Shown here piece by piece: positions 42,976-51,519 of a DNA stretch of 63,029 nucleotides (position 1 is its first letter; each line of letters begins with the position of its first letter). The position numbers were made by a program, and so were the translations under genes. This stretch comes from CAKRJP01 sp963634745. Lineage in GTDB: Bacteria > Bacillota > Clostridia > Lachnospirales > Lachnospiraceae. The notes beneath the pieces were generated by a model. It saw only the letters and a program-made list of their open reading frames with translations. It made no database searches and was not told where the DNA came from. The stretch covers positions 1 to 63,029 of the forward strand of contig CAVHCX010000018.1 in assembly GCA_963634745.1 (NCBI GenBank). Reading direction: 5' to 3'.

Positions 42976-45360
42976 TTACTTAAGTTCTACAATCGTAACA
43001 CCGGCGTCTCCCTCGCCGAAGGCTCCTAGGCGGTAGGATTTTACATGCTTTTTCTGGCGCCGCAGGTATTCGTGAATGCCGGCTCTTAAGGCACCGGTTC
43101 CCTTGCCATGAACCACACGAACTGTAGTTAAATGTGCCAGGATGGCGTCGTCTAAATACTTATCCAGCTCGGCCACTGCCTCGTCTACGGTTTTTCCTAA
43201 GAGGTTGATCTCGGAACTTACAGATAGGGACTTGTTCATCTTTACCTTGCCCTTTCCGCTGCCGGTTTTCTTTGCCTGGGCGGCAGCGTAGGAAGGCTGT
43301 TCTTCTATAATCTGCAGGTCTGACATAGGAACCTGGGAACGAAGGATTCCCATTTGCACCGTAACATTTCCTCTGGAATCCGGGAGAGAATTTACAATAC
43401 CGGTAAGGTTCATGCTAAGAACCTTGACGGAATCTCCCAAATGGAAATCCGAAGCCTTGTGTTCTTTCGTAGGCTTTTCTACCTTCCGTTGCATGCCCTT
43501 TTCGGTTTTCTTCATTTTTTGACGGAGGCGTTCTCTTTCTCTTTCCATGGCAGCAGCATCGATTCCATTTTTTCCAAACTTGTGAAAGTTACGCATGGTT
43601 TCGTCGGCTTCCTTCTTAGCTTCCGCCAAAATAGAATGGGCCTCCTCATTCGCTTCTCTTAAAATCCGTTCTTTTTGCTTCTCTAATTGCTCGTGTTTTT
43701 TCTTTGTCTGAGATTTAAGAGCCTCCAATTCCCGCTTGTAGGCGGCGATTTCTGCCTGCTCTTTTTCTACCGTGCGCTTGCTGGTCTCTAAGTCGGTCAG
43801 GAGGTCTTCGAAGGACTCCTCCTGCTCTGTCAGGCGGCCCTTAGCTTCCTCGATAATATAATCAGGAATTCCAAGCTTTCCGGCAATGGCAAAGGCATTA
43901 CTCTTTCCCGGGATACCGATCAAAAGTCGGTAGGTAGGCCTGAGCGTTTCTACATCAAATTCGCAGCAGGCATTTTCAACGCCCGGTGTGGACAGGGCAT
44001 AGACCTTTAATTCACTGTAATGGGTGGTAGCCATGGTGCGGATGCCTTGCTCGTGTAAATGGTGCAAGATAGAGGTGGCCAGGGCAGCACCTTCGGTAGG
44101 GTCGGTTCCTGCTCCCAACTCGTCAAATAAAACCAGGGAATCCTTATCCACATCCTTTAAGAAGGATACAATGTTGGTCATGTGAGAGGAGAAGGTACTA
44201 AGGCTTTGCTCGATGCTCTGCTCATCTCCGATATCTGCAAAAACATTTTTAAAAACTGCAAGTTCTGACCGGTCTAGGGCCGGAATGTGAAGACCGGCCT
44301 GGCCCATAAGGGTAAATAGGCCTACTGTTTTTAGGGAAACGGTTTTACCACCGGTGTTGGGTCCGGTAATGATCAAAAGATCAAAGCCATCGCCCAGGGT
44401 AATGGTGATAGGGACCACTTTTTTGGGATCGATCAGGGGGTGGCGGCCCTCCCGGATGTGGATCCTTCCTTCTGTATTAAAAATAGGTTTGGACCCGTTC
44501 ATTTTCAGGGCAAGATTTCCCCTAGCAAAAATAAAATCCAAATTCGACAGGAGAGTATAGTCTGTGCGGATGGTATTTACATAATCTGCCACATCGGAAC
44601 TTAAGCGGGCCAAAATAACCTGGATCTCCTCCTGCTCCTTGGCATAAAGCTCCTTTAATTCGTTATTTAGCTTTACAATCGCCATAGGCTCGATAAAAAG
44701 GGTGGATCCGGTGGAGGACTGGTCGTGGATCAATCCCTGGACCTGGCTTCGATATTCTGCCTTTACGGGAATGCAATACCGGTCCCCTCGCATGGTAATA
44801 ATGGCATCCTGCAAATAAGAACGAAGAGACCCATTTACCAAACCGGACAGGGTAGTGTGGACCTTGTCATTGATCTGGCCCATGGACCTGCGGATCCGCT
44901 TAAGCTCCGGGCTCGCATCGTCGCTGATTTCATCCTCGGCCAGAATACAGCGGTTGATTTCTGTGGACAGCAGGCTAAGGGGATCCAGCTCCTCAAAAAA
45001 AGGATCCAGGCAGTCGCTTTCTGTATCGTTATTGTCTCGCCTTCCATAGCTTTTGGCATGGCCTGCAGTCTCAAGAAGCTTGCAGATTCGAAGAAGCTCG
45101 CCGCTTCCTAAGGTGGAGCCGATCTCCAGGCGCCTTAGGGATTCATTTACCGGATTGCAATTACTAAGGGACAAATGCCCCTTTTTAACAATGCGTGTAA
45201 AAGCGGCCGCAGTCTCCTCCTGCATGCGATTAATTTCATAGATATCTGTCTTAGGCTTCAGCTTTCGGCACTTTTCCTTACCGCTAAAGGAAGAGGCCTG
45301 GTCCATCAATAAATTGATGATTTTATCATATTCTAATTTTGTTAAAGTTTTCTTATTCAT
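42976..45360 (-). CDS. mutS2: MutS2 endonuclease / ribosome-rescue ATPase
   Basis: This 794-residue protein lacks the mismatch-recognition domain of MutS but keeps the core and ATPase: P-loop TGPNTGGKTVSLKTVGLF, Walker B LVLFDELGAGTDPTEGAA. A long coiled coil and KOW-like region follow, then a C-terminal Smr domain (TVRVVHGKGTGALRAGIHEY). MutS2 suppresses homologous recombination and, in Bacillus, splits collided ribosomes. Length and domain order are standard. It is transcribed leftwards and begins at the edge of the 340-bp region that carries the PTS-cassette promoter. Confidence 0.95.
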   Translation of the reverse strand: MNKKTLTKLEYDKIINLLMDQASSFSGKEKCRKLKPKTDIYEINRMQEETAAAFTRIVKKGHLSLSNCNPVNESLRRLEIGSTLGSGELLRICKLLETAGHAKSYGRRDNNDTESDCLDPFFEELDPLSLLSTEINRCILAEDEISDDASPELKRIRRSMGQINDKVHTTLSGLVNGSLRSYLQDAIITMRGDRYCIPVKAEYRSQVQGLIHDQSSTGSTLFIEPMAIVKLNNELKELYAKEQEEIQVILARLSSDVADYVNTIRTDYTLLSNLDFIFARGNLALKMNGSKPIFNTEGRIHIREGRHPLIDPKKVVPITITLGDGFDLLIITGPNTGGKTVSLKTVGLFTLMGQAGLHIPALDRSELAVFKNVFADIGDEQSIEQSLSTFSSHMTNIVSFLKDVDKDSLVLFDELGAGTDPTEGAALATSILHHLHEQGIRTMATTHYSELKVYALSTPGVENACCEFDVETLRPTYRLLIGIPGKSNAFAIAGKLGIPDYIIEEAKGRLTEQEESFEDLLTDLETSKRTVEKEQAEIAAYKRELEALKSQTKKKHEQLEKQKERILREANEEAHSILAEAKKEADETMRNFHKFGKNGIDAAAMERERERLRQKMKKTEKGMQRKVEKPTKEHKASDFHLGDSVKVLSMNLTGIVNSLPDSRGNVTVQMGILRSQVPMSDLQIIEEQPSYAAAQAKKTGSGKGKVKMNKSLSVSSEINLLGKTVDEAVAELDKYLDDAILAHLTTVRVVHGKGTGALRAGIHEYLRRQKKHVKSYRLGAFGEGDAGVTIVELK

Positions 45361-45422
45361 ATTTCATCTTCTTTCATTTTCCAAACTTTGGCATCAGTAT
45401 CATATCATGATTTCAACTTTTT

Positions 45423-45454
45423 ATAAATGATGTAAGGGGAGAAAACTGTAAGAT
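45423..45454 (+). repeat. 32-bp direct repeat, left copy, flanking the PTS cassette
   Basis: This copy matches 50072-50103 at 29 of 32 positions. The core TGTAAGGGGAGAAA is identical. Together the two copies bracket the whole beta-glucoside cassette. A shorter match (GTAAGGGG then GAAA) occurs at 20443 before the YesN-like gene. Confidence 0.65.
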
Positions 45455-45523
45455 CTTGGTTGACGCTAACAAGTTGAATTATAGGTTGATGCAATGAATT
45501 AATAGAAAAAATCTATTTGAGCA

Positions 45524-45553
45524 TTGACAGACGAGGGCAAGCCAAAGTATAAT
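45524..45553 (+). promoter_or_regulatory. sigma-A promoter of the beta-glucoside PTS operon
   Basis: TTGACA at 45524-45529 and TATAAT at 45548-45553 are perfect consensus hexamers with an 18-bp spacer. Start of transcription near 45560 would place the antitermination structure at the 5' end of the message. Confidence 0.85.
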
Positions 45554-45576
45554 GAGGACAAATAATTGAGTATTTA

Positions 45577-45676
45577 ATTGAGAGTTACTCTTCGAGGCTT
45601 CACCAATGATACAAGATTACACTAGTAGTTTATTGTAGATGTGGATGATGCAGCGAAGAGTTTTTTGTGTCATCCG
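45577..45676 (+). promoter_or_regulatory. RAT antiterminator and leader terminator
   Basis: GTTACTCTTCGAGGC (from 45584) followed by ACC resembles the ribonucleic antiterminator bound by LicT/BglG proteins, whose consensus has TTACTG and CAGGC around a small loop. ACTCTTCG (45587-45594), inside it, can alternatively pair with CGAAGAGT (45654-45661), which is followed by T6, forming a terminator. The two folds share bases and exclude each other, the expected switch for the antiterminator gene at 46209. Confidence 0.7.
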
Positions 45677-45698
45677 AAAGTCAGATTAGGAGGACAAG

Positions 45699-46184
45699 AT
45701 GTTAAATTTTTTCAAAAGTAAACCGAAAAATGTGGAATTTGTGGCACCTGTCGATGGAAAACAGATTTTGTTAAGCGATATTCCGGACGAGGTATTTTCA
45801 ACAGGTATGCTGGGGGATGGGATTGCTTTCTTGCCGGATGGTAAATATGTATGTGCCCCTTGTGACGGAGAGATTACAATGATCGCCGATACCTTGCACG
45901 CATTTGGAATGACCGGAGAGAATGGCATTGAAATACTGGTGCATATCGGACTGGATACGGTTGCCTTAGAAGGAAAGGGATTCTGTAAACTGGCGGGAGT
46001 TGGAGATAATGTAAAAAAAGGAAGCCCGGTTATCAAAATTGAAAGAGAAAAACTGGAAGAAGAGGGAGTGAATCTCTGTACACCCATGATTCTATTAAAT
46101 GGTTCGGAATATGATATCAGCAAGAAAGAAAATACGAATGTAAAAGCAGGAGAAACAATTATTTGTACTTGTACGGCCAAGTGA
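45699..46184 (+). CDS. PTS glucose-type EIIA component
   Basis: This 161-residue single-domain protein of the glucose EIIA (Crr-like) family begins with MLNFFKSKPKNVEFVAPVDG and carries the phosphoryl-accepting His in GIEILVHIGLDTVALEGKGF. It passes phosphate from HPr to the EIIB cysteine of the transporter encoded two genes downstream, which lacks its own IIA domain. AGGAGG lies just before the ATG. It is the first gene after the RAT leader. Confidence 0.93.
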   Translation: MLNFFKSKPKNVEFVAPVDGKQILLSDIPDEVFSTGMLGDGIAFLPDGKYVCAPCDGEITMIADTLHAFGMTGENGIEILVHIGLDTVALEGKGFCKLAGVGDNVKKGSPVIKIEREKLEEEGVNLCTPMILLNGSEYDISKKENTNVKAGETIICTCTAK

Positions 46185-46208
46185 TACTTTTTCTGGGGGT
46201 TGGCATAT

Positions 46209-47069
46209 ATGGAAGTGATAAAAAAAATAAATAACAATTCAGCAGTGTGTATTGATAGTGCAGGGAATGAATTGGTCGCAATCGGAACGGGGATCGGATT
46301 TCCAAAAGTTCCATATAGGCTGGATGATCTGGATAAAATTCAAAAAACATATTATGATGTCAATCCGCATTATCTTGAAATATTGAATGAGATACCGGAA
46401 AATGTTTTTTTAGTATCGTCAAAGATTGTTGATCTTTATAGAAACAGGATCAAAGATGCAATAAGTTCCAACCTTGTATTTACCCTGGCAGATCATTTAT
46501 ATTTCGCCATAGAACGTGAAAAAAATAATATGGTGATAGAAAACCCCTTGTATTATGATGTGCAGCATTTGTATGAAACAGAGTATGAAACAGGGAAAGA
46601 GGCATTAAAGATCATCTATAAGGATTTGGGAATCCGAATGTCAAAAACAGAGATTACCAATATAGCATTACATTTGATCAATGCAAGAACGGTTGCAAAA
46701 GCAGCCGTTAAGCAACAAAGTTGTCAGGAAGTGGTAGACGATATTGTTGATATTGTGGGAGCTTATTTCCATGTATATGTTGATAGAAACAATATGAATT
46801 ATTCAAGGTTTGTATCACATGTTCAATATCTCTTAAAGAGAGAAAAAGATGCAGAATTGCTATCGAGCTCAAATGGAACCTTGTTTGAGGAGGTTATTGA
46901 GGAGTATCCGGAAACATATGAATGTGTAAAACGGATCAATAGGTATTTAAAAGAAGAATTGGATCTTGATATGACGGATGAAGAATCCTTGTATATGATC
47001 CTGCATATTAATCGACTTTGTAGCAGAGAGGATTGTTACCGAAAGGGCATCACCCCAGCAAAGAAATAA
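46209..47069 (+). CDS. LicT/BglG-family transcription antiterminator
   Basis: This 286-residue protein has an N-terminal RNA-binding CAT domain (VIKKINNNSAVCIDSAGNEL, then IGTGIGFPK) and two PRD domains with conserved histidines: DHLYFAIER and LALHLINAR-like in PRD1, YFHVYV and LYMILHINRLC in PRD2. PRD phosphorylation by HPr and EII sets dimerisation on the RAT RNA. The ATG at 46209 is preceded by a GGGGG site 9 nt upstream. The TTG at 46200 is less likely. It regulates its own operon through the leader at 45577. A terminator hairpin overlaps its 3' end. Confidence 0.94.
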   Translation: MEVIKKINNNSAVCIDSAGNELVAIGTGIGFPKVPYRLDDLDKIQKTYYDVNPHYLEILNEIPENVFLVSSKIVDLYRNRIKDAISSNLVFTLADHLYFAIEREKNNMVIENPLYYDVQHLYETEYETGKEALKIIYKDLGIRMSKTEITNIALHLINARTVAKAAVKQQSCQEVVDDIVDIVGAYFHVYVDRNNMNYSRFVSHVQYLLKREKDAELLSSSNGTLFEEVIEEYPETYECVKRINRYLKEELDLDMTDEESLYMILHINRLCSREDCYRKGITPAKK

Positions 47070-47114
47070 TATCAGTCAGAGCTGATGTTTTTTCAGGCTG
47101 GGGTTTTATTTTAC
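47053..47114 (+). terminator. terminator-like hairpin between antiterminator and PTS genes
   Basis: CCCCAGC (47053-47059), within the end of the antiterminator gene, pairs with GCTGGGG (47097-47103), followed by TTTTATTTT. A small inner hairpin, ATCAG with CTGAT plus T6, lies between. E. coli bgl also has a second terminator at this position, but a RAT-like partner was not clear here. Confidence 0.55.
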
Positions 47115-47150
47115 AAAAAGAAAAGTTATAGAGAAAGGTGAAAAAATATT

Positions 47151-48527
47151 ATGGCGAAAAAAAGTAAATTTTCGGAATTGGCAAATAATATTGTTGAACT
47201 CATGGGCGGAGAAAGTAATATTGGATTTTTTGCCTATTGCGTAACTAGATTACGTTTTACTGTTAAGGATAGAGGGCGCGTAGATGAAGAGAAAATAAAG
47301 AAAATTCCGGGAGTTGTAGGTACTGCCTGGAGCGGCGATCAGTTTCAGATCATTATCGGTCAGTCGGTAGGAGATGCCTATAAGGAAATTTGCAAGGTTA
47401 CAGGACTTGGAAATGCAAAGGAGGAAGAAACAGAAGAGAGCAAGAAAAAAGGATTAAGCATCAATGCCATATTAGATGCGTTCTCAGGATGCCTTGTACC
47501 TTTAATGCCTCTTTTGATCGGAGCCGGCCTGATCAAGATCCTTATGCTGGTCTTACAGTTGGCAAAGGTGATCGACAGCCAGGATGCAAGCTATATCGTT
47601 TTAAATTTTGTCAGTGATTCCGCCTTTTATTTCCTGCCGGTATTTGTCGGCGCAACCGCTGCTAAGAAATTCGGAGCAAATATGGCCCTGGGAATGTTCA
47701 TTGGTGGAATCTTGATCCATCCGACCTTTGTTTCCAGCGTCTCAGAGGGGACAGCATTGTCTATTTTTAAATTACCAATTTATGCAGGGACATATTCCTA
47801 TACGGTCTTTCCGGTCATTTTTGCAGTATATATTATGGCCCATGTTGAACGCTTCTTTGCAAAAAAATCGCCGGACATCCTTCGTTCTATCATTGAACCT
47901 TTCATGACCTTGCTTATTATGGTGCCATTAACCTTGTGTTTGATCGCACCGATTGGCGGCTTTTTAGGTAATTATCTGACCACAGGAATTATCTGGCTCT
48001 ATGATACAAGCGGATTTATTGGAGTTGCAGTATTTTCGTCCCTCCTGCCATTTATCATTATGACAGGAATGCATTATGGATTTGGACCTTATATTTATAC
48101 CTCTTTAGCAACTTTGAAATATGAGCCGATTTATATTACATCAAATTTTATTTATAACTTTAACCAGGGAGCAGCTGCCTTGGCTGTAGGAGTTAAGACA
48201 AAAGATGTGGATTTAAAGTCAACCGCTATGTCATGTGGAGTGACGGCTGTTCTGGCAGGAGTCACAGAACCTTGTCTATATGGAGTCAATGTCAAATTAA
48301 AGACGCCTTTGTGGTGCTCCATCATAGGAAGTTTCATTGGCGGAGCAATTGCAGGTTTGTTCAAAGTATATGCTTTTGCGGTGCCGGGAACAGCAGGTGT
48401 TTTCGGAATTCCTACATTTATTAATACCAATATTTCTAATTTGGTGCATGCAGTAATTGCAATTGTTTTAGGATTTATCATTACGTTTGTATTGACACTC
48501 ATCGTTTATAAAGATCAGGAAAATTAG
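47151..48527 (+). CDS. PTS beta-glucoside-type EIIBC
   Basis: This 458-residue protein has an N-terminal IIB domain with the phosphorylated Cys30 in FAYCVTRLRFTVKDRG and a IIC domain of about ten helices starting near LSINAILDAFSGCLVPLMPL. The GITEPCLYG-like substrate motif appears as AGVTEPCLYGVNVKLKTP. It imports a beta-glucoside and phosphorylates its sugar at C6. The IIA domain found in many BglP proteins is absent and is supplied by the separate EIIA gene. The next gene encodes the matching hydrolase 11 bp downstream. Confidence 0.93.
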   Translation: MAKKSKFSELANNIVELMGGESNIGFFAYCVTRLRFTVKDRGRVDEEKIKKIPGVVGTAWSGDQFQIIIGQSVGDAYKEICKVTGLGNAKEEETEESKKKGLSINAILDAFSGCLVPLMPLLIGAGLIKILMLVLQLAKVIDSQDASYIVLNFVSDSAFYFLPVFVGATAAKKFGANMALGMFIGGILIHPTFVSSVSEGTALSIFKLPIYAGTYSYTVFPVIFAVYIMAHVERFFAKKSPDILRSIIEPFMTLLIMVPLTLCLIAPIGGFLGNYLTTGIIWLYDTSGFIGVAVFSSLLPFIIMTGMHYGFGPYIYTSLATLKYEPIYITSNFIYNFNQGAAALAVGVKTKDVDLKSTAMSCGVTAVLAGVTEPCLYGVNVKLKTPLWCSIIGSFIGGAIAGLFKVYAFAVPGTAGVFGIPTFINTNISNLVHAVIAIVLGFIITFVLTLIVYKDQEN

Positions 48528-48538
48528 GAGGTAGCAAG

Positions 48539-49990
48539 ATGAACACAGAAATCAAAAAAGAATTTCCGGACAACTTTCTATGGGGCGGAGCCTTGGCGGC
48601 AAACCAGTGTGAGGGTGCCTATGATGTAGATGGAAAAGGAATGAGTATCGCAGATATTCATGTCTATAATAAGAAAATCGACCGCTTAAAAAGTGAGACA
48701 AAAAATCATGAGTTTACTCTGAAAGAAATAAAGAAAAGAATGCAGGATAAGGATCAGAATATTTATCCGAAAAGAACAGGGATTGATTTTTATCATACCT
48801 ATAAAGAAGATCTGGCCTTACTTGGAGAACTTGGCTTAAATACTTTAAGAATTTCCATTGGCTGGACAAGAATTTTCCCGACAGGAGAGGAAGATAGCCC
48901 AAATGAAAAGGGTCTAAAGTTTTATGATGACCTGTTAGATGAGATCATTAAAAATGGCATGGTTCCCATGGTTACAATCTCGCATTATGAAATGCCGGTA
49001 AATCTTTCTGTGAAATATGGAGGATGGGCCGGAAAAGAAACTTTAGAAGCCTTTAAGAAGTTTGTAGATGTGATTATGGAAAGATATAAAAACAAGGTGA
49101 AATACTGGATTGCATTTAACCAGATTAACTCCCTTTTCGGAGAAGGATATAACAGTTTGTCCATCCCCTATGATTATGCAGAGGATTTTCAGTCTGTTAG
49201 TTTCCAGGCCCTGCACCATCAGTTCGTAGCAAGTGCATATGCAAAGAAAAAGATGGATGAAATGAATACCGGCATGAAAATGGGAGCCATGGTATGCAAT
49301 GGGATCTGTTATCCGGAAAACTGTGATCCTGTAGAGGCAATGTCCACATACAAGGCAAACCAGATGCAGTTTATGTTCCTGGACGTTTTATGCCGTGGAT
49401 ACTATCCAAGATTTGTGAAAAGATTTTTTGATGAAAATAAGATCAAACCAATTCAGATTACTGAAGAAGAGGAAAAGCTGCTAAGAGATTATACATGTGA
49501 TTTCCTTACATTTTCATATTATGGTTCCGGTGTATGCTCCAGTGATATTAAACCGGGTCAGAGAAAAAAGAATCCTTATTTAACGGCAAATGAATGGGGC
49601 TGGGTGAATGATCCTATCGGTTTAAGATATGCATTAAATCAGTATTATGACCGTTATCAGCTTCCGATTATGATCACGGAAAATGGTTCCGGATTTGATG
49701 AGAAACCGGATGAAGAGGAGAAAATTCATGATCCCTATAGGGTTGAATACTACCGGGAACATCTAGAACAGATGAAAGAAGCCATTTATGATGGGGTTGA
49801 ATTGTTGGGATATTATCCTTGGGCACCAATTGATATTGTAAGCTGTACATCCAGTGAGATGAGTAAGCGCTATGGATTTATATATGTAGACATTGACGAT
49901 TTTGGAAAGGGGACAGGAAAAAGACTGAAAAAAGACTCCTTCTATTGGTATCAAAAGATGATCAAAGATCATGGACATGATTTGACCTAA
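48539..49990 (+). CDS. GH1 6-phospho-beta-glucosidase-like enzyme with Gln at the acid/base site
   Basis: This 483-residue GH1 enzyme has the N-terminal block FLWGGALAANQCEGAYD and the nucleophile Glu381 in MITENGSGFD. The usual acid/base motif NE is instead FNQIN: Gln195 (codon CAG at 49121). Plant myrosinases, which cut thioglucosides, carry the same Glu-to-Gln change, and some bacterial GH1 phospho-glycosidases may as well. In this operon the substrate would be the 6-phosphorylated product of the PTS. The enzyme may therefore prefer substrates with a good leaving group, such as aryl- or thio-glucosides. A palindromic hairpin follows. Confidence 0.9.
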   Translation: MNTEIKKEFPDNFLWGGALAANQCEGAYDVDGKGMSIADIHVYNKKIDRLKSETKNHEFTLKEIKKRMQDKDQNIYPKRTGIDFYHTYKEDLALLGELGLNTLRISIGWTRIFPTGEEDSPNEKGLKFYDDLLDEIIKNGMVPMVTISHYEMPVNLSVKYGGWAGKETLEAFKKFVDVIMERYKNKVKYWIAFNQINSLFGEGYNSLSIPYDYAEDFQSVSFQALHHQFVASAYAKKKMDEMNTGMKMGAMVCNGICYPENCDPVEAMSTYKANQMQFMFLDVLCRGYYPRFVKRFFDENKIKPIQITEEEEKLLRDYTCDFLTFSYYGSGVCSSDIKPGQRKKNPYLTANEWGWVNDPIGLRYALNQYYDRYQLPIMITENGSGFDEKPDEEEKIHDPYRVEYYREHLEQMKEAIYDGVELLGYYPWAPIDIVSCTSSEMSKRYGFIYVDIDDFGKGTGKRLKKDSFYWYQKMIKDHGHDLT

Positions 49991-50019
49991 ATTTCTAAAA
50001 TAAGCCGAACGAAAAAATG

Positions 50020-50069
50020 ACAAGGGCCTGTATTTTGTGCAGAATTTCTGCAAGAATACAGGCCCTTGT
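50020..50069. terminator. long palindromic hairpin after the PTS cassette
   Basis: A perfect 15-bp stem, ACAAGGGCCTGTATT (50020-50034) with AATACAGGCCCTTGT (50055-50069), contains an inner GCAG/CTGC hairpin. A clear T-run occurs only on the minus strand, so on the plus strand it may act as a weak terminator or 3' stabiliser. Confidence 0.6.
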
Positions 50070-50071
50070 GC

Positions 50072-50103
50072 ATAAATAATGTAAGGGGAGAAATCTGCAA
50101 GAT
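50072..50103 (+). repeat. 32-bp direct repeat, right copy, flanking the PTS cassette
   Basis: This copy matches 45423-45454 at 29 of 32 positions. It lies directly after the palindromic hairpin and 6 bp before the promoter of the HtrA-like gene. Confidence 0.65.
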
Positions 50104-50109
50104 TAGCGG

Positions 50110-50138
50110 TTGGAATGTTTTTGCTTGTAGAGTATAAT
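50110..50138 (+). promoter_or_regulatory. promoter of the HtrA-like gene
   Basis: TTGGAA (50110-50115) and TATAAT (50133-50138) are separated by 17 bp, a good sigma-A promoter about 70 bp before the coding sequence. Confidence 0.75.
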
Positions 50139-50203
50139 GAAGAAGATAGTGAGTAACTCCTTTTTGAAAAAGAGACAATAGGTATTCTAAGGAGAGGCCG
50201 CCT

Positions 50204-51475
50204 ATGGAAGATCAGAATGAAAAATATTCTTTTGTTCAGGAAACCATCAAGGATCAGGATAAGAAGAAAAAAGGGAAAAAGGACCTTGCCAGAGTTGTGA
50301 TCTTAGGGCTTGTTTTCGGTATTGTGGCAAGCACTACTTTTTGTGTCACAAAAAGCTGGCTGGACGGCCGCGTAAAGGATGGAACCGTGGTTGTAGAGAT
50401 TCAAAAAGAAGAGTCGGAAGATGATGACCAAGATTCTTCTGCAAAAGAAGAAGGGACCGATACAGATGAACAAAATTCCGAGGCTTCCCAGGAAAAACAG
50501 GAAGAACTTACGGTAGATAGTTACAGACAGCTGCAGACATCCTTGACAGAGGTGGGAAATAAAGCTTCAAAGTCTGTGGTAGATATTTTATGCATGGAAG
50601 AGGGCGAGGATTTAACCAGCCAAAGCTATGATGCTAAAAATGATACAGCGGGATTAATCGTGGCAGACAATGGAAAGGAATTTTTGATTTTCGGAAAGAC
50701 CGACCTGGTAAAAGAGTCCGGCCCCATTAGGGTAAGCTTCTGTGACGGAAGCCTGGCAGAGGCCACTTTGAAAAAACAGGACGGATCCCTGGGATTTGGA
50801 ATTTATGCGGTGAAACAAGAAAATATTTCCGACAGTACCATGGACCGGATCCAGGTTGCTAGCCTTGGCACTACTTCGGGGGCTATAAAGGGAGATGCCA
50901 TTATTGTATTGGGCAATCCCTTTGGATATGCAGGCGCCATGGGCTTTGGCACCGTATCCAGCAATAAGAATACAGTCACCAAGGCAGACGGGGTTTACCG
51001 ACTGATTTGCACCGATATAGGAGCTGCCACCAACGGAAGTGGCATTATGGTAAATGCAGACGGGGAAGTGGTAGGCATGATCGATCAGAGTGTATCCGAC
51101 CAGTCTAGCATGAATCTGGTTACGGGATATGGGATCTCAGACCTGAAAAAAATCATAGAAACCCTATCAAACGGCCAGAGTATTCCTTATATTGGGATTT
51201 GCGGAATTACGGTAACCGAGGAGATTGAGGCCAGAGGCGTTCCCAAAGGTGTCTATGTGCAGGAGACTGTTGCAGACGGACCGGCTATGGAAGCAGGAAT
51301 TCGAAGCGGCGATGTGATCACGGCTGTCGGAGATACAGAAGTAAAGTCGATCGAAGCTTATCAAAGAGCCCTTTTAAAGCTTTCCGTAGGAGAGAAGGTC
51401 AAGATCTCAGGGAAGTGCAAGGGAACCAATGGCTACGTGGATGTAAAGTTTACTGTGACTGTTGGGGAAAAATAA
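50204..51475 (+). CDS. membrane-anchored HtrA-like protein lacking a recognisable catalytic triad
   Basis: This 423-residue protein has a cytosolic N-terminus, one membrane helix (about 31-50, VVILGLVFGIVASTTFCVTK), an acidic linker, a trypsin-like domain (about 115-325) and a C-terminal PDZ domain (GVYVQETVADGPAMEAGIRS). The fold is recognisable from VVLGNPFGYAGAMGFG-like and VNADGEVVGM segments. The His of the normal TNxHVV block is not found (FLIFGKTDLV), the Asp of DLAVL reads LGFGIYAV, and GNSGGP reads TNGSGIM. It is probably a non-proteolytic binding or scaffold protein. It has its own promoter. Confidence 0.82.
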   Translation: MEDQNEKYSFVQETIKDQDKKKKGKKDLARVVILGLVFGIVASTTFCVTKSWLDGRVKDGTVVVEIQKEESEDDDQDSSAKEEGTDTDEQNSEASQEKQEELTVDSYRQLQTSLTEVGNKASKSVVDILCMEEGEDLTSQSYDAKNDTAGLIVADNGKEFLIFGKTDLVKESGPIRVSFCDGSLAEATLKKQDGSLGFGIYAVKQENISDSTMDRIQVASLGTTSGAIKGDAIIVLGNPFGYAGAMGFGTVSSNKNTVTKADGVYRLICTDIGAATNGSGIMVNADGEVVGMIDQSVSDQSSMNLVTGYGISDLKKIIETLSNGQSIPYIGICGITVTEEIEARGVPKGVYVQETVADGPAMEAGIRSGDVITAVGDTEVKSIEAYQRALLKLSVGEKVKISGKCKGTNGYVDVKFTVTVGEK

Positions 51476-51519
51476 AATACAAGCATGGAAAAACAAGAAA
51501 GACGAGGATTTAAATAATC

